Position numbers and translations under genes: made by a program. From NCBI RefSeq assembly GCF_022654015.1, contig NZ_CP073063.1, positions 186,001 through 250,000 of the forward strand: 64,000 bases of DNA, in the 5' to 3' direction. The notes beneath the pieces were generated by a model. The model searched no databases. It saw only the letters and a list, made by a program, of their open reading frames with translations, and had not been told where the DNA came from. Source of the stretch: Brevundimonas diminuta. GTDB lineage: Bacteria > Pseudomonadota > Alphaproteobacteria > Caulobacterales > Caulobacteraceae. Shown here one piece after another: positions 27,974 through 36,792 of the stretch (positions are counted from its first letter, which is position 1; every line of letters starts with the position of its first letter).

Positions 27974-29329
27974 ATGGCTCAGTTCGACCCACGCCGCCAG
28001 CCGATGCGGCTCGCGCCGCACATGCTTACGGCGGCAGCTGCAATCTCGGTGGCGATGCTCGCTGGTCGAGCCTATCAACCCGCTCAGGCCGAAGAAGTTC
28101 CCGCCCTGACCTCGGCTCAGATGGCGGCCATGGAAGCCAAGGCCTTCGCCGCCGCCAACGCACCCGCCGGCCTGACCGCGCCCGAGGCCGTCAACGTCCA
28201 GATCCGCCGTGGCGAAACCTTCGAGCAGGCCGTGCGCCGCACCGGCGTTGCGCCCGAAGAAGCCAGCGCCGTCGCCGCCACCGTCGCCAACGCCTTCGAT
28301 CTGGCGGATCTGCGCGCCGGACTGAAGTTCGAAACCGCCATCGCCAAACCGCGCAACGGCCGGGGCGACGCCCGCCTGATCGGCCTGACCATGCGCACCG
28401 GCCCGGCGTCGCAGCTGACCGTATCGCGCAGCTTCGACGGCGCCCTGCGCCTGCGTTCGCTTGAAGAAAAAGTCACCCACGAGACCGTCGTCCTGAAGGG
28501 CGATGTCGAGCGCAGCCTGTCCGCCAGCGCGCGTGAACTGGGCGCCACCGCCTCCATCGTCCGCTCGGCCAGCCGTCTGTTCGCCACCAAGTTCGACATG
28601 CAGCGCGACATTCGCGCCTCCGACGAGTTCACCATGGTCTTCGACCGTGAAGTGACCGAGGCCGGCCGCACGGTGGACGTGGGCGACCTGATGTACGCCG
28701 AACTGCGCGGCGTGACCTTCTACCGCTTCAAGCCCGCCGGCGCGAAAGAGGCCCAGTTCTTCGATTCCAACGGCAAAAACCTGCGTTCCGCCATGATGCG
28801 CACGCCGCTGCAGAACTTCCGCCGTGTGTCCTCGGGCTTTGGTTTCCGCACCCACCCGATCTCGGGCTACAAGAAGATGCACCAGGGCATCGACTTCGCC
28901 GCCGGAACCGGCACGCCGGTCGTGGCTCCCGCCGACGGCGTGGTGGTCGAGGCGCGGCGCTGGGGCGGTTATGGCAACTGGCTGCGCATCCGCCACAACA
29001 ACGGTCTGGAAAGCGGCTACGGACACCTGTCGCGCTACGGCTCGGGCATCCGCGCCGGCCAGCGGGTCAGCCAGGGTCAAATCGTCGCCTATGTCGGTTC
29101 GACCGGAGCCTCCACCGGTCCGCACCTTCACTATGAGCTGTGGCGTGGCGGACAGCGGATCAATCCCGCCGGCGTGCGCACCCAAGAAGGCACCGAACTG
29201 GCCGGCGCCGACCTGACCGCCTTCCGCGCCGAAAAGGCCCGCATCGACCGCATCATCGCCTCGGGCGGTCAAAAGCGTCCGGCCATGCAGCAGGCCTCGG
29301 CCGAAGGCCTGCGGCCCGCCCGCGGCTAA
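27974..29329 (+). CDS. M23-family (LytM) murein endopeptidase
   Basis: 451 residues. N-terminal signal or anchor segment (LTAAAAISVAMLAGRAYQPAQA), a middle region with a LysM- or OapA-like fold (VQIRRGETFEQAVRRTGVAP), then a C-terminal LytM domain. The zinc ligands are visible: HPISGYKKMHQGIDF (first His and Asp) and GPHLHYELW (second HxH), so the site looks intact and the enzyme should cut peptidoglycan crosslinks, unlike degenerate LytM activators. Monocistronic, divergent from ydbH, and closely convergent with tadG. Confidence 0.92.
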   Translation: MAQFDPRRQPMRLAPHMLTAAAAISVAMLAGRAYQPAQAEEVPALTSAQMAAMEAKAFAAANAPAGLTAPEAVNVQIRRGETFEQAVRRTGVAPEEASAVAATVANAFDLADLRAGLKFETAIAKPRNGRGDARLIGLTMRTGPASQLTVSRSFDGALRLRSLEEKVTHETVVLKGDVERSLSASARELGATASIVRSASRLFATKFDMQRDIRASDEFTMVFDREVTEAGRTVDVGDLMYAELRGVTFYRFKPAGAKEAQFFDSNGKNLRSAMMRTPLQNFRRVSSGFGFRTHPISGYKKMHQGIDFAAGTGTPVVAPADGVVVEARRWGGYGNWLRIRHNNGLESGYGHLSRYGSGIRAGQRVSQGQIVAYVGSTGASTGPHLHYELWRGGQRINPAGVRTQEGTELAGADLTAFRAEKARIDRIIASGGQKRPAMQQASAEGLRPARG

Positions 29330-29332
29330 GGT

Positions 29333-31009
29333 TCAGCCGACCAGACGCGGGGTCGCGCGCCCCGGCGTCGGGCAGGACAGGCCGTGGACCGTCACATCGG
29401 CCTCGCCCAGCTTCAGGCCCAACAGGTCCAGCACGGGATTGAGTGCGCCGTCCAGCACCGGCCCCAGAGGCTCCAGCAGCCGTCCCAGGGCCTTGGTCAG
29501 GTCGCCTAGCCCTAGGCCCAGCCCGATTACGTTCACATCCACGTCCAGCCGCGCCAGCAGGCTGGCCACCGCACCGCCGGCGAAGCCGCGCGAGGCCATG
29601 GTCTTGGTGCGCTGATCGTCGATGTCGCCCGCGTCGAATCTCAGCGGCCTGAAGCCGGCGTCCGCCGCCTCGACATCCGCCTTGCCGGTGATGCTGACCA
29701 GACCCAGCACCGACAGCAGAGTCGCGCGCTGGGGCGCCAGCGGGGTCTTGAAGTCGCCCAGCCTGGCCTCGTCCACCATACCGATCGATGCGCGCGCCAG
29801 GCCCGGCCGCACATCAACCTCGACCGCGTGCGCCGGATCGCATGACAGCGACTTCAGCCGCGCCTCGGACGCCGCCAGTTCGATCAGGATCGGCAGTTCG
29901 ACCCGCGCCAAACCCGACAGGGATTGCGCCGTCCTGGCCCGCACATAGAGCCGCGCCTGCGCCGTGCGGATGATCGGCTGGCCGTCGGCCGTCACCATCA
30001 GCCACGGGGAGCGATTGGGGCGTTCGCCGATCGCCAGGCTGGTCTTCAGATCGGCCAGCCCCGCCGGCACGCCCAGGTTCAGCGCGATCTGCCGATCCCC
30101 GCCCCCGACCTCCAGCATGGCCATGATCAGATCCATGGCCGACACCGAGGCGTCCAGCCCCTCGCGGATCCCGTCGGGCGAGCGCGCCTCCAGCCCGATC
30201 AGATCGCCCAGCCGGACCTTGGTCCCGACCGAGGCTGAGGCCAGCTTGCCCAGCGCCCCGCCGTCCTGGCCGCCCGCCACTCGCTCCAGCACCCTCAACG
30301 CACGGCCGGCGTCGACCTGGGTCGCCAGAAGCCGGTCGTAGTCTCCGACCTGGACGCCCAGATCAGTCGCCATGGCGTCGGTGAACCCCAGCAGATTGAC
30401 GTCGAGATCAATTAGACGACGATAGTCCATGACGCTGAGCGACACCTTGGAGCCGGTCAGACCGCCGAGCAGTTGGTTGGCCACGCCGCCGTCCAGTCGC
30501 GCCAGACGCGACCCGATCGAGATCATGGCCTTGGGCGTCCCGCCGCCCGTCGTCGCCGTGGCCCGGCGGGTGACCCGCACCTGATCGCGGCCCAGCAACA
30601 GCGGCGTGAAGAACATCGGTGCGCGGCTGGTGACCTCGACCCGTGCGGCGTTCGGCTTCACTCCGCCCGTCATGAACCGGTCATTGCGCGCCTTGGCCGG
30701 GTCGGGCGTATAGACGCCCAGCGCCGTCGCCACCGTGACCGAGACGTCGGGCGCGACATTGGCCTCGACCGTCGCCTGGGCCGCGCGCAAGACCGCACCC
30801 TCGCCCTGCGCCAGGTTTCGCACCGCCGACAGCGCCGCGAGATCCGCCGCCCCCTGAACCCGGCGCGTGTGCAGGACCAGAACGCCCAGGTCGATCACCG
30901 CCGCCGTGAACAGACACAACAGACCGCCCGCGACCGCCGCGATCACCGCCACCGCCCCGCGCCGATCGGCGCCGAACCGGAGCAGAAGACAAGGCGCCCG
31001 GACGCTCAT
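29333..31009 (-). CDS. TadG-like pilus-assembly / secreted vWA-less TadE-G protein
   Basis: 558 residues. The N-terminus FGADRRGAVAVIAAVAGGLL followed by LCLFTAAVIDLGVLVLHTRR is the pseudopilin-like membrane segment of Tad pilus proteins, followed by VQGAADLAALSAVRNLAQG. The large C-terminal periplasmic part is hydrophobic-repeat rich and ends in a helical stretch (LIGLGLGLGDLTKALGR-like). Its start overlaps the stop of tadE by one base (TGATG), so the two are coupled. No other tad or cpa gene lies in the window, so the function outside a Tad machine remains open. Confidence 0.8.
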   Translation of the reverse strand: MSVRAPCLLLRFGADRRGAVAVIAAVAGGLLCLFTAAVIDLGVLVLHTRRVQGAADLAALSAVRNLAQGEGAVLRAAQATVEANVAPDVSVTVATALGVYTPDPAKARNDRFMTGGVKPNAARVEVTSRAPMFFTPLLLGRDQVRVTRRATATTGGGTPKAMISIGSRLARLDGGVANQLLGGLTGSKVSLSVMDYRRLIDLDVNLLGFTDAMATDLGVQVGDYDRLLATQVDAGRALRVLERVAGGQDGGALGKLASASVGTKVRLGDLIGLEARSPDGIREGLDASVSAMDLIMAMLEVGGGDRQIALNLGVPAGLADLKTSLAIGERPNRSPWLMVTADGQPIIRTAQARLYVRARTAQSLSGLARVELPILIELAASEARLKSLSCDPAHAVEVDVRPGLARASIGMVDEARLGDFKTPLAPQRATLLSVLGLVSITGKADVEAADAGFRPLRFDAGDIDDQRTKTMASRGFAGGAVASLLARLDVDVNVIGLGLGLGDLTKALGRLLEPLGPVLDGALNPVLDLLGLKLGEADVTVHGLSCPTPGRATPRLVG

Positions 31010-31434
31010 CAGTAATCGCCCACATGGATGACCGCCGAACGCCGAATGACAGACGGCGGACGCGGCAGCATCCCGCCCAGCGCCATGATCAGACTGTCGC
31101 TCGCGTCATAGACCACGACGACCCGCAGGCGGCCGGCGGCCTCCATCACCTCGATGGTCGTGTGATCGGGGTTCAGCGCCACGCCCCGCACCGCCTCGCT
31201 GACCTCGCGCCGCGCCAGACCATCGCGCTCGGCCGCGTCCAGCCCCCCGATCGCCGCCCGGGCGCCCTCCGACGCCAGGGCCTGAACCGACTGGGCCATC
31301 AGAAACCAGCCGCCATAGACGACGATGCCGATCAGCAGCAGGACCAGGATCGGCCCCACCAGCGCAAACTCCACCGCCGCCACGCCCTCGCGCCCGCGTC
31401 GAATAGTTGAAGGAATGGGTCTGAACGTCCGCAT
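31009..31434 (-). CDS. TadE-like pseudopilin protein
   Basis: 141 residues. RRGREGVAAVEFALVGPILV with the Glu after the basic patch is the TadE signature, then LLLIGIVVYGGWFLM completes the single membrane helix. The C-terminal part is a small periplasmic domain (VEVMEAAGRLRVVVVYDAS-like). ATG 31434 has GAGG nine bases upstream; the frame is open further up but without support. Operon with tadG. Confidence 0.85.
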   Translation of the reverse strand: MRTFRPIPSTIRRGREGVAAVEFALVGPILVLLLIGIVVYGGWFLMAQSVQALASEGARAAIGGLDAAERDGLARREVSEAVRGVALNPDHTTIEVMEAAGRLRVVVVYDASDSLIMALGGMLPRPPSVIRRSAVIHVGDY

Positions 31435-31728
31435 GCCAACCTCACAATTGCTATCATGGGTTGTATGCCATGCGCGGTTAAGAGTTCGTGTGGCCGGCGC
31501 CATCGCCATCATACAGCTTCGCGCAGGTACAATCGCGCGAGCACCCAGACATCTGCTCGGCTCCAATAGCGAGCCGGGAGATCGAGACGAAAATCGGAGC
31601 GGCTCTGAAGGTGTAGCGCTGTTGGCCGCTGCGTCGCGGACCGATCGACGATTCCACGCAATGGCACGCCAACATGGAACCTATGTCTCCGCCCGGATCG
31701 CGCCGGCGAAGAGGCCCATGTTCCCTAT
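31435..31728. other. Intergenic region between tadE and a LuxR-type gene
   Basis: 294 bases, lower in GC than the flanks, with no convincing gene or hairpin. Both adjacent genes are on the minus strand, so it probably holds the tadE promoter and the end of the regulator transcript. I see no clear promoter boxes. Confidence 0.5.
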
Positions 31729-32385
31729 CTAAAGACCCGCGAAGTCCACGGCCTTGGCGAACAACTCGCCACGACTGCTGACGTCCAACTTGCGATAGGC
31801 ATGCTTGATGTGTGTGCGCAGTGTCTCGATGGAGATGTCCTGCTTCTGAGCAATACGTCCCGTCTCCATCCCCGCCAACATCATCGTCACGATGTGTTTT
31901 TCGCAGGGTGTCAGATGGTGAATCTGGAGCATTGCTTCGTACGAAACACGGTCCGCCATTCGGTGTGCGGCAAACCCAATACTGTCGTCGTCGCCAGGTA
32001 TCAGTTGTTGACAGCGCAAAAGCCATTGTCGATCGGCATCCGTCGATGTGATGGCATAGATCGCTTGCCCGGGCACGGCATCTTTCAGAAGGCGCGCCAG
32101 CGCTGCAGCCGTCTGAGCACTGTCGGAGACAAGATGGTCGTCAATGAGCCGGAATACGCCGGCGTCCTTCAACATTCGATAGGCGGCTTCGTTGGCCCAA
32201 CCGATACGTCCCGATCGCGATAACAGCATCCTGGCGCGAGGATCGATGTTGACCCAAGCCGCGATGGCACGAGACCAGGGCGGTATAAGATCGGCGTCAT
32301 TGTCGAAGTTCAGGTTCGCCTGTCGTGGATCGTAGTCGCCGATTTCACTCCCGACAGCAAGAAAGCCCGTCACGCCCACAATCAT
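31729..32385 (-). CDS. PAS-like/LuxR-type regulator upstream of the pilus operon
   Basis: 218 residues. A PAS-like sensor region (DPRARMLLSRSGRIGWANEA, then a Gly/Asp-rich segment) is followed by a C-terminal LuxR HTH: LTPCEKHIVTMMLAGMETGR, QKQDISIETLRTHIKHAYRKL. There is no receiver domain. ATG 32385 is preferred because GGGAGGG lies nine bases upstream; an ATG at 32436 is in frame without such a site. Divergent from the pilin gene, so it is a good candidate controller of the pilus operon. The domain layout matches the second LuxR gene at 37905-38576. Confidence 0.85.
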   Translation of the reverse strand: MIVGVTGFLAVGSEIGDYDPRQANLNFDNDADLIPPWSRAIAAWVNIDPRARMLLSRSGRIGWANEAAYRMLKDAGVFRLIDDHLVSDSAQTAAALARLLKDAVPGQAIYAITSTDADRQWLLRCQQLIPGDDDSIGFAAHRMADRVSYEAMLQIHHLTPCEKHIVTMMLAGMETGRIAQKQDISIETLRTHIKHAYRKLDVSSRGELFAKAVDFAGL

Positions 32386-32775
32386 CTCAACCCTCCCTCG
32401 CGGCTGGGCCTCGATGCTCGACACGTAAACAGCCATTCCAAGCGTCGAGCGTTCTCAGGCGCAGTTCACTACACCGTCCTATCTACAGACCGGGCCAATT
32501 GACATACCCGAGTTAGGGGAGTGACGACTGTCGAAGCCGATCCAGCTCAATACCGCTCGCCGGGTGGCATCGGACTATCCAGCGAACTTGCTGGCGCAGC
32601 TTCAAGGTGTGTCCTTGCACCACCAATAATGATGCGCGCATCGACTAAGCAATCATCCATAGTTTCTTTGACGATGCGACGCCGCCTCCAGCGGTGAATA
32701 GATGATGACACCACGACATTGTGGCGCCCTCCCAGTCTCATTGGGCGGGAAAATATTGAAAAGCTGGAGGATATT
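32386..32775. other. Divergent regulatory region of the pilus operon
   Basis: 390 bases between the LuxR-type regulator and the pilin gene. The GC content is visibly lower than in neighbouring coding sequence. A TTGACA hexamer at 32499-32504 has no clear -10 partner, and CTGGAGG at 32765-32771 is the pilin ribosome site. No open frame here has support as a gene. Confidence 0.55.
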
Positions 32776-33366
32776 ATGCGGACCTATATTATTGCGGCGG
32801 CGACTGCCGCCGCGGCCTTGCTGGCGATGCCGGCTGTGTCGAGCGCACAGACCAATGTGACCGTCTCGACCACCGTGACCAACTTCTGCGGCATCGGCTT
32901 GGCCAATGTTGCAGGCGGAAACGTCGCGGTCGCCAACGGCGTACGTCAGAAGGTCACCACATTGCGGATGTCGTGCAACGCCGCCAGCGGCGCCAAACTG
33001 ACATCAAGCGCCGCCAACGGCGACTTCAAGTCAGCGGCAGGCAAGCTGATCAACTACGATTGGGATCTGTCCGTGCCGGAAATCCCCAGCCTGGGCTTTG
33101 CGGCCAACGACACCTATCCCGGCGAACCTGCCCAAGTCACCAACTCTGGCGGCTATAGCCAGAAGCTGGCTGACGGCGTCTTCGGCGATCTGTTCCTGAA
33201 CCTCTGCTACAACGTCCCCGGCGGCAGCGGTGTGGGCGGAACGCAGGGCGATCCGAGCAACCCCGGTTCTTCGGGTTGCGCTGCCTCCCCCTCGGGTCCA
33301 GGCGCCGCCTCGGCTCCGGCCGGAACCTATACGGAAACCTTCACCTTCTCGCTCGATCCCGCCTGA
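32776..33366 (+). CDS. Spore-coat-U-like (archaic chaperone-usher) pilin subunit
   Basis: 196 residues. The signal peptide MRTYIIAAATAAAALLAMPA is followed by a mature N-terminus QTNVTVSTTVTNFCGIGL that could serve as a donor strand. Four cysteines allow two disulfides. The C-terminus GTYTETFTFSLDPA is the G-x-Y-x-(D/E)-x strand typical of the spore-coat U (SCPU) and Csu-type pilins. First gene of a pilin, chaperone, usher, tip order, so it is most likely the major shaft subunit. A Gly/Ser/Pro-rich loop (NVPGGSGVGGTQGDPSNPGS) is unusual. ATG 32776 has CTGGAGG five bases upstream. Confidence 0.85.
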   Translation: MRTYIIAAATAAAALLAMPAVSSAQTNVTVSTTVTNFCGIGLANVAGGNVAVANGVRQKVTTLRMSCNAASGAKLTSSAANGDFKSAAGKLINYDWDLSVPEIPSLGFAANDTYPGEPAQVTNSGGYSQKLADGVFGDLFLNLCYNVPGGSGVGGTQGDPSNPGSSGCAASPSGPGAASAPAGTYTETFTFSLDPA

Positions 33367-33378
33367 TCGTCGCGAAAT

Positions 33379-33406
33379 GCAGGGGCCGCCTTCGGACGGC
33401 CCCTGC
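33379..33406 (+). terminator. Intercistronic hairpin between pilin and chaperone genes
   Basis: A perfect 10-bp stem GCAGGGGCCG / CGGCCCCTGC with an 8-nt loop, followed by the weakly T-rich TTCTTCG. It lies 12 bases after the pilin stop. The tail is too poor for a full terminator, so it may cut or protect the transcript and so leave more pilin mRNA than chaperone/usher mRNA. Confidence 0.6.
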
Positions 33407-33444
33407 TTCTTCGTGATAAATCTGACAACACAACGGGGACAACG

Positions 33445-34194
33445 ATGACACGTCGTGTATTCGCGACACTGATGGCCGCAACGGCTCTGACGACAGTCCT
33501 GATGGCAGGCGCGACTGCACCTGCCGAAGCCATGGACGTGTCGCCAATGATCTCGAAGATCACGCCGGCCGGCAATGGGTCCAGCTATCGGATGACCGTC
33601 AGAAACGACAGCGCCACACCGGCGACGGTCGAGATCGAAACCTATCGCATGCAGGTCGATGATAACGGCGCTCGGTCTCTGATCGAAGACGACAAAGACA
33701 TCACGGTGTTTCCTGTCCAGTCCGTCATCCCGGCTAATCGCGAGCAGGTCATCCAGGTCCGTTACACAGGCGACGCGACCGAAGAGGGCCGTATGTATCT
33801 GGTCCGCGCGGCTCAGTTGCCGATCAATATGCAGACAACGCCCAGCGACGGGGGCGTCGGCGCTGACATTCAGGTCGCCTTCACGATCAATACCTATGTG
33901 TTCGTGGCCCCGCCCAGAGCGCGCGCTGAAGTGCAGGTCACTGCGGTATCGCGCGAGCCGAATGGCGACGTCATTCTAACCGCCCACAATTCAGGGAACG
34001 GCTTCGCCTATATCCGTGAGTCCAGGATCATCCTAAAGACGGCGGACGGACAGTCGCATGAGGTGCCGGCCGCCGAAGTGGATGTCGGACAGGTCAGCGT
34101 GATCGCCGGCGGCGCCACGCGGCAGGTGAAGATACCGGCGGCCCTAGCCGCATCGGCATCCGGCGACCTCACCGCTTCCATTGTGCTGCTGTGA
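33445..34194 (+). CDS. Periplasmic pilus chaperone (PapD-like)
   Basis: 249 residues. Signal peptide ending near AEA, then two immunoglobulin-like domains. The first holds SYRMTVRNDSATPATVEIET and the G1-strand/catalytic region VIPANREQVIQVRYTGD, where the Arg anchors the subunit C-terminus; the second runs INTYVFVAPPRARAEVQV onwards. It binds and caps pilin subunits for the usher. Ends nine bases before the usher start. Confidence 0.88.
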   Translation: MTRRVFATLMAATALTTVLMAGATAPAEAMDVSPMISKITPAGNGSSYRMTVRNDSATPATVEIETYRMQVDDNGARSLIEDDKDITVFPVQSVIPANREQVIQVRYTGDATEEGRMYLVRAAQLPINMQTTPSDGGVGADIQVAFTINTYVFVAPPRARAEVQVTAVSREPNGDVILTAHNSGNGFAYIRESRIILKTADGQSHEVPAAEVDVGQVSVIAGGATRQVKIPAALAASASGDLTASIVLL

Positions 34195-34203
34195 GGGCCG
34201 GCG

Positions 34204-36792
34204 ATGGCCCGCAAGTCCCTCAAGGGCGGGCGGTCCGGAGCGCGAACCGCTTTTCGCCGCATCGGGGCCGTCGCCTGCATGGGAGGCGGCTTGGCGACCG
34301 TGGCGCATGCCGCACCCGTTGTGCTGACCGATGAGGTCATGCGCACGGCCCCACCGGACTATTCCGCCGTCGTGGCCATCGATCGAGGCGAAAGCGACAG
34401 CCCCGTCGGAGAAGCTTCGCCGCCCATCCAGGACCAGTCTCCCTCGGTCAGGCCGTCCTCGGTTTTTACGCCGATCCAGGGACCGCTAACGCTCGATGGC
34501 AAATATCTTGGCGACATCAGCGGCTCAGTCGACGCCCAAGGCCAGGGATTGGTGGATGCGACAGCCCTGCTGCACCTGTTGAAACCTCAGATCGGGTCCG
34601 AACTTTTCACCGTTCTGTCAGGCCGGATCGCGACACAGACCAAGGTCAATATGGCGGACCTTGTCAGCGACACCTTCTCTTTAACCTTCGATCCTCTTTC
34701 CCTGACCTTCGTGGCGACTTCCACGCCGGAAAGCCGAGCGCGGCGCGATGTCGGGTTCTCCCAGACCCCGGTGATCGACCCTGCCGCCTTCGATCAACCG
34801 GCGGACTTTTCGGCCGGCGCGAACATCACCCTGGCCCAACTGTACTCCCACACCGACACGCACTTCTCGCCGCTGCAGGGCGGCATCGACCTTTTCGCCA
34901 ACCTCGGCGGATTTGACGGCGTCACGCTGACGACCGGCGTCGATTACGACGGGAACAACACGCAAGGTCGCTGGCAGCGCCGTGAAATCCGTCTGACCAA
35001 GGACATTTTCAAATCCGCTGTGCGTCTGACCGCCGGCGAATTCGCGCCCCCCATCGACAGTTTTCAGGGCTCGCAACGGTTTTTGGGGCTATCGGCCGCA
35101 CGCGCTTATTCAACCATTCGCCCATTCCAGAACGTGCGTCCTGCAGGCCGCCGCCAGTTCATCCTAGACCGTCCGGCCTTGGTCGTCGTCGAGGTCAACG
35201 GCGTGGTGGCGGAACGGATTCGCCTGGACGCTGGCCCCTACTCCATTGGCGACTTTCCTTTCGCGCAGGGCGCCAACACGGTTCGCCTGCTCGTCGAAGA
35301 CGACAGCGGTCGGCGCGAGATCGCTGTGTTCGACCTGTTCGGCGGCGCCGGGCTGCTGGATCGCGGCGTGTTGGATTTCGGCGTGTCGGCCGGACTGCTG
35401 GAAGAAGGCGGAGATCTTCAGTACGGCTCGACGCTGGCCGCGAGCGGCTTTGTTCGCAAGGGGCTGTCTGATGTTCTAACCGTCGGCGTCAACGCTCAGA
35501 TCGCCGACCGAAAGGGGCAAGCCGGCGCAATAGCGACATGGGGTTCCAAACTGGGTTTGATCCAGCTGAGTAGCGCCGCCAGCCACAACGGCGACACCGG
35601 AAAAAACGGCTACGTCGCCTCTGTCGATTATCTCCTTGAAAGGACTTTGGGCAAGACCGCTGATGCGCGCCTTGTGGCGTCGGCCCAGGCGACCAGCCGC
35701 TATTTTCAGAGCGCCTTCGACCCGTCCGCCTTCAACAACGAGAAATGGCGCGCCGCCGCGCGGCTGCTTGTGCGTTTTCGTGACTATTCGATCAGCGGCG
35801 GCGTCGCCTTCGTAAAGGGTCGCGAACAAAAAGATCGCACCGACTTTAGCTTGGGCCTGGGCCGCACTTTCCGTCGTTTCGCGGTCAATCTGGCTTGGCA
35901 GCGCGGGTCCACCGAAGATGGCCGCGACGAGGACCGCTTCGGATTGACGCTGACGTCGCGCTTCGGCGGGCGCTGGAGCACCACCGCGCGCTACGACACC
36001 GACAACGACCTGCGTGAGGTTGGGGTGTCACGCGCATCTTCGGGCCGCCTCAATGACTTGAGCGGCGACTTGCGGCTGTCGCAAGATCGAACCAACCAAG
36101 CGATCACGGCGGACCTGCGCTACATCAATAATCGGTTCGACGCCGAACTCGTATCGAACCGGCTGGTTTCTTCCGAGCCCGGCGGGGTCACGCGCCAGGA
36201 GTCATTGTGGCGACTGTCGACGATGATCGGTTACGCCGGCGGCGCCTTTGGCGTCGGACGTTCGGCGCGCGAGGGCTTCGTCATCGCAACGCCCCACCCT
36301 ACCCTGTCCCGTTCGCGCATCAAGCTGACGGATTCCAGCGGCTATACGGTCGCGCACAGCGGATGGCTGGGGCCGGCTCTGGTCGGGTTGGATCGCGGCT
36401 ATGGCGTCAATCGCTACGAGATCGAGGCCGATCCGTTGCCGCAGGGCTATGACCTGGGCAGCGGCGTCATCAACATCTTCCCTGGCTACGGCAACGGTTA
36501 CCGCTTCGTGGTGGGTAGCGACGCGTCGCGCACCGCGCGAGGCATCCTGATGTCCGCCACTGGGCCGGTCGCTCTGGCCGGCGGCGTCATCCAGGCGGCA
36601 GGCGCACCGGCCGATGCCGAGGGCAAGCCCTTCTTCACCAACCGGTCCGGACGGTTCGTCGCCGATGGCCTGGCTCCGGGCCGCTATCGCCTGGTGATCC
36701 AGGGCGCCGTGGTGGGAGAATTCGTCATTCCCGAGAGAGTGGAAGGAACAGTCGATGTCGGCGAAATCCGCACGTCTCCGCCGTCGCCGTAG
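34204..36792 (+). CDS. Outer-membrane usher of a chaperone-usher pilus
   Basis: 862 residues. After an N-terminal export segment there is an N-terminal periplasmic domain (LTLDGKYLGDISGSVDAQGQ), a roughly 24-strand barrel with repeated aromatic-alternating strands, a plug-like LVVVEVNGVVAERIRLDAGP, and C-terminal domains including RYRLVIQGAVVGEFVIPE. The size and order match FimD/PapC ushers; the context of SCPU-type subunits places it with the archaic (Csu-like) group. The 3' end overlaps the next gene by 38 bases. Confidence 0.88.
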   Translation: MARKSLKGGRSGARTAFRRIGAVACMGGGLATVAHAAPVVLTDEVMRTAPPDYSAVVAIDRGESDSPVGEASPPIQDQSPSVRPSSVFTPIQGPLTLDGKYLGDISGSVDAQGQGLVDATALLHLLKPQIGSELFTVLSGRIATQTKVNMADLVSDTFSLTFDPLSLTFVATSTPESRARRDVGFSQTPVIDPAAFDQPADFSAGANITLAQLYSHTDTHFSPLQGGIDLFANLGGFDGVTLTTGVDYDGNNTQGRWQRREIRLTKDIFKSAVRLTAGEFAPPIDSFQGSQRFLGLSAARAYSTIRPFQNVRPAGRRQFILDRPALVVVEVNGVVAERIRLDAGPYSIGDFPFAQGANTVRLLVEDDSGRREIAVFDLFGGAGLLDRGVLDFGVSAGLLEEGGDLQYGSTLAASGFVRKGLSDVLTVGVNAQIADRKGQAGAIATWGSKLGLIQLSSAASHNGDTGKNGYVASVDYLLERTLGKTADARLVASAQATSRYFQSAFDPSAFNNEKWRAAARLLVRFRDYSISGGVAFVKGREQKDRTDFSLGLGRTFRRFAVNLAWQRGSTEDGRDEDRFGLTLTSRFGGRWSTTARYDTDNDLREVGVSRASSGRLNDLSGDLRLSQDRTNQAITADLRYINNRFDAELVSNRLVSSEPGGVTRQESLWRLSTMIGYAGGAFGVGRSAREGFVIATPHPTLSRSRIKLTDSSGYTVAHSGWLGPALVGLDRGYGVNRYEIEADPLPQGYDLGSGVINIFPGYGNGYRFVVGSDASRTARGILMSATGPVALAGGVIQAAGAPADAEGKPFFTNRSGRFVADGLAPGRYRLVIQGAVVGEFVIPERVEGTVDVGEIRTSPPSP

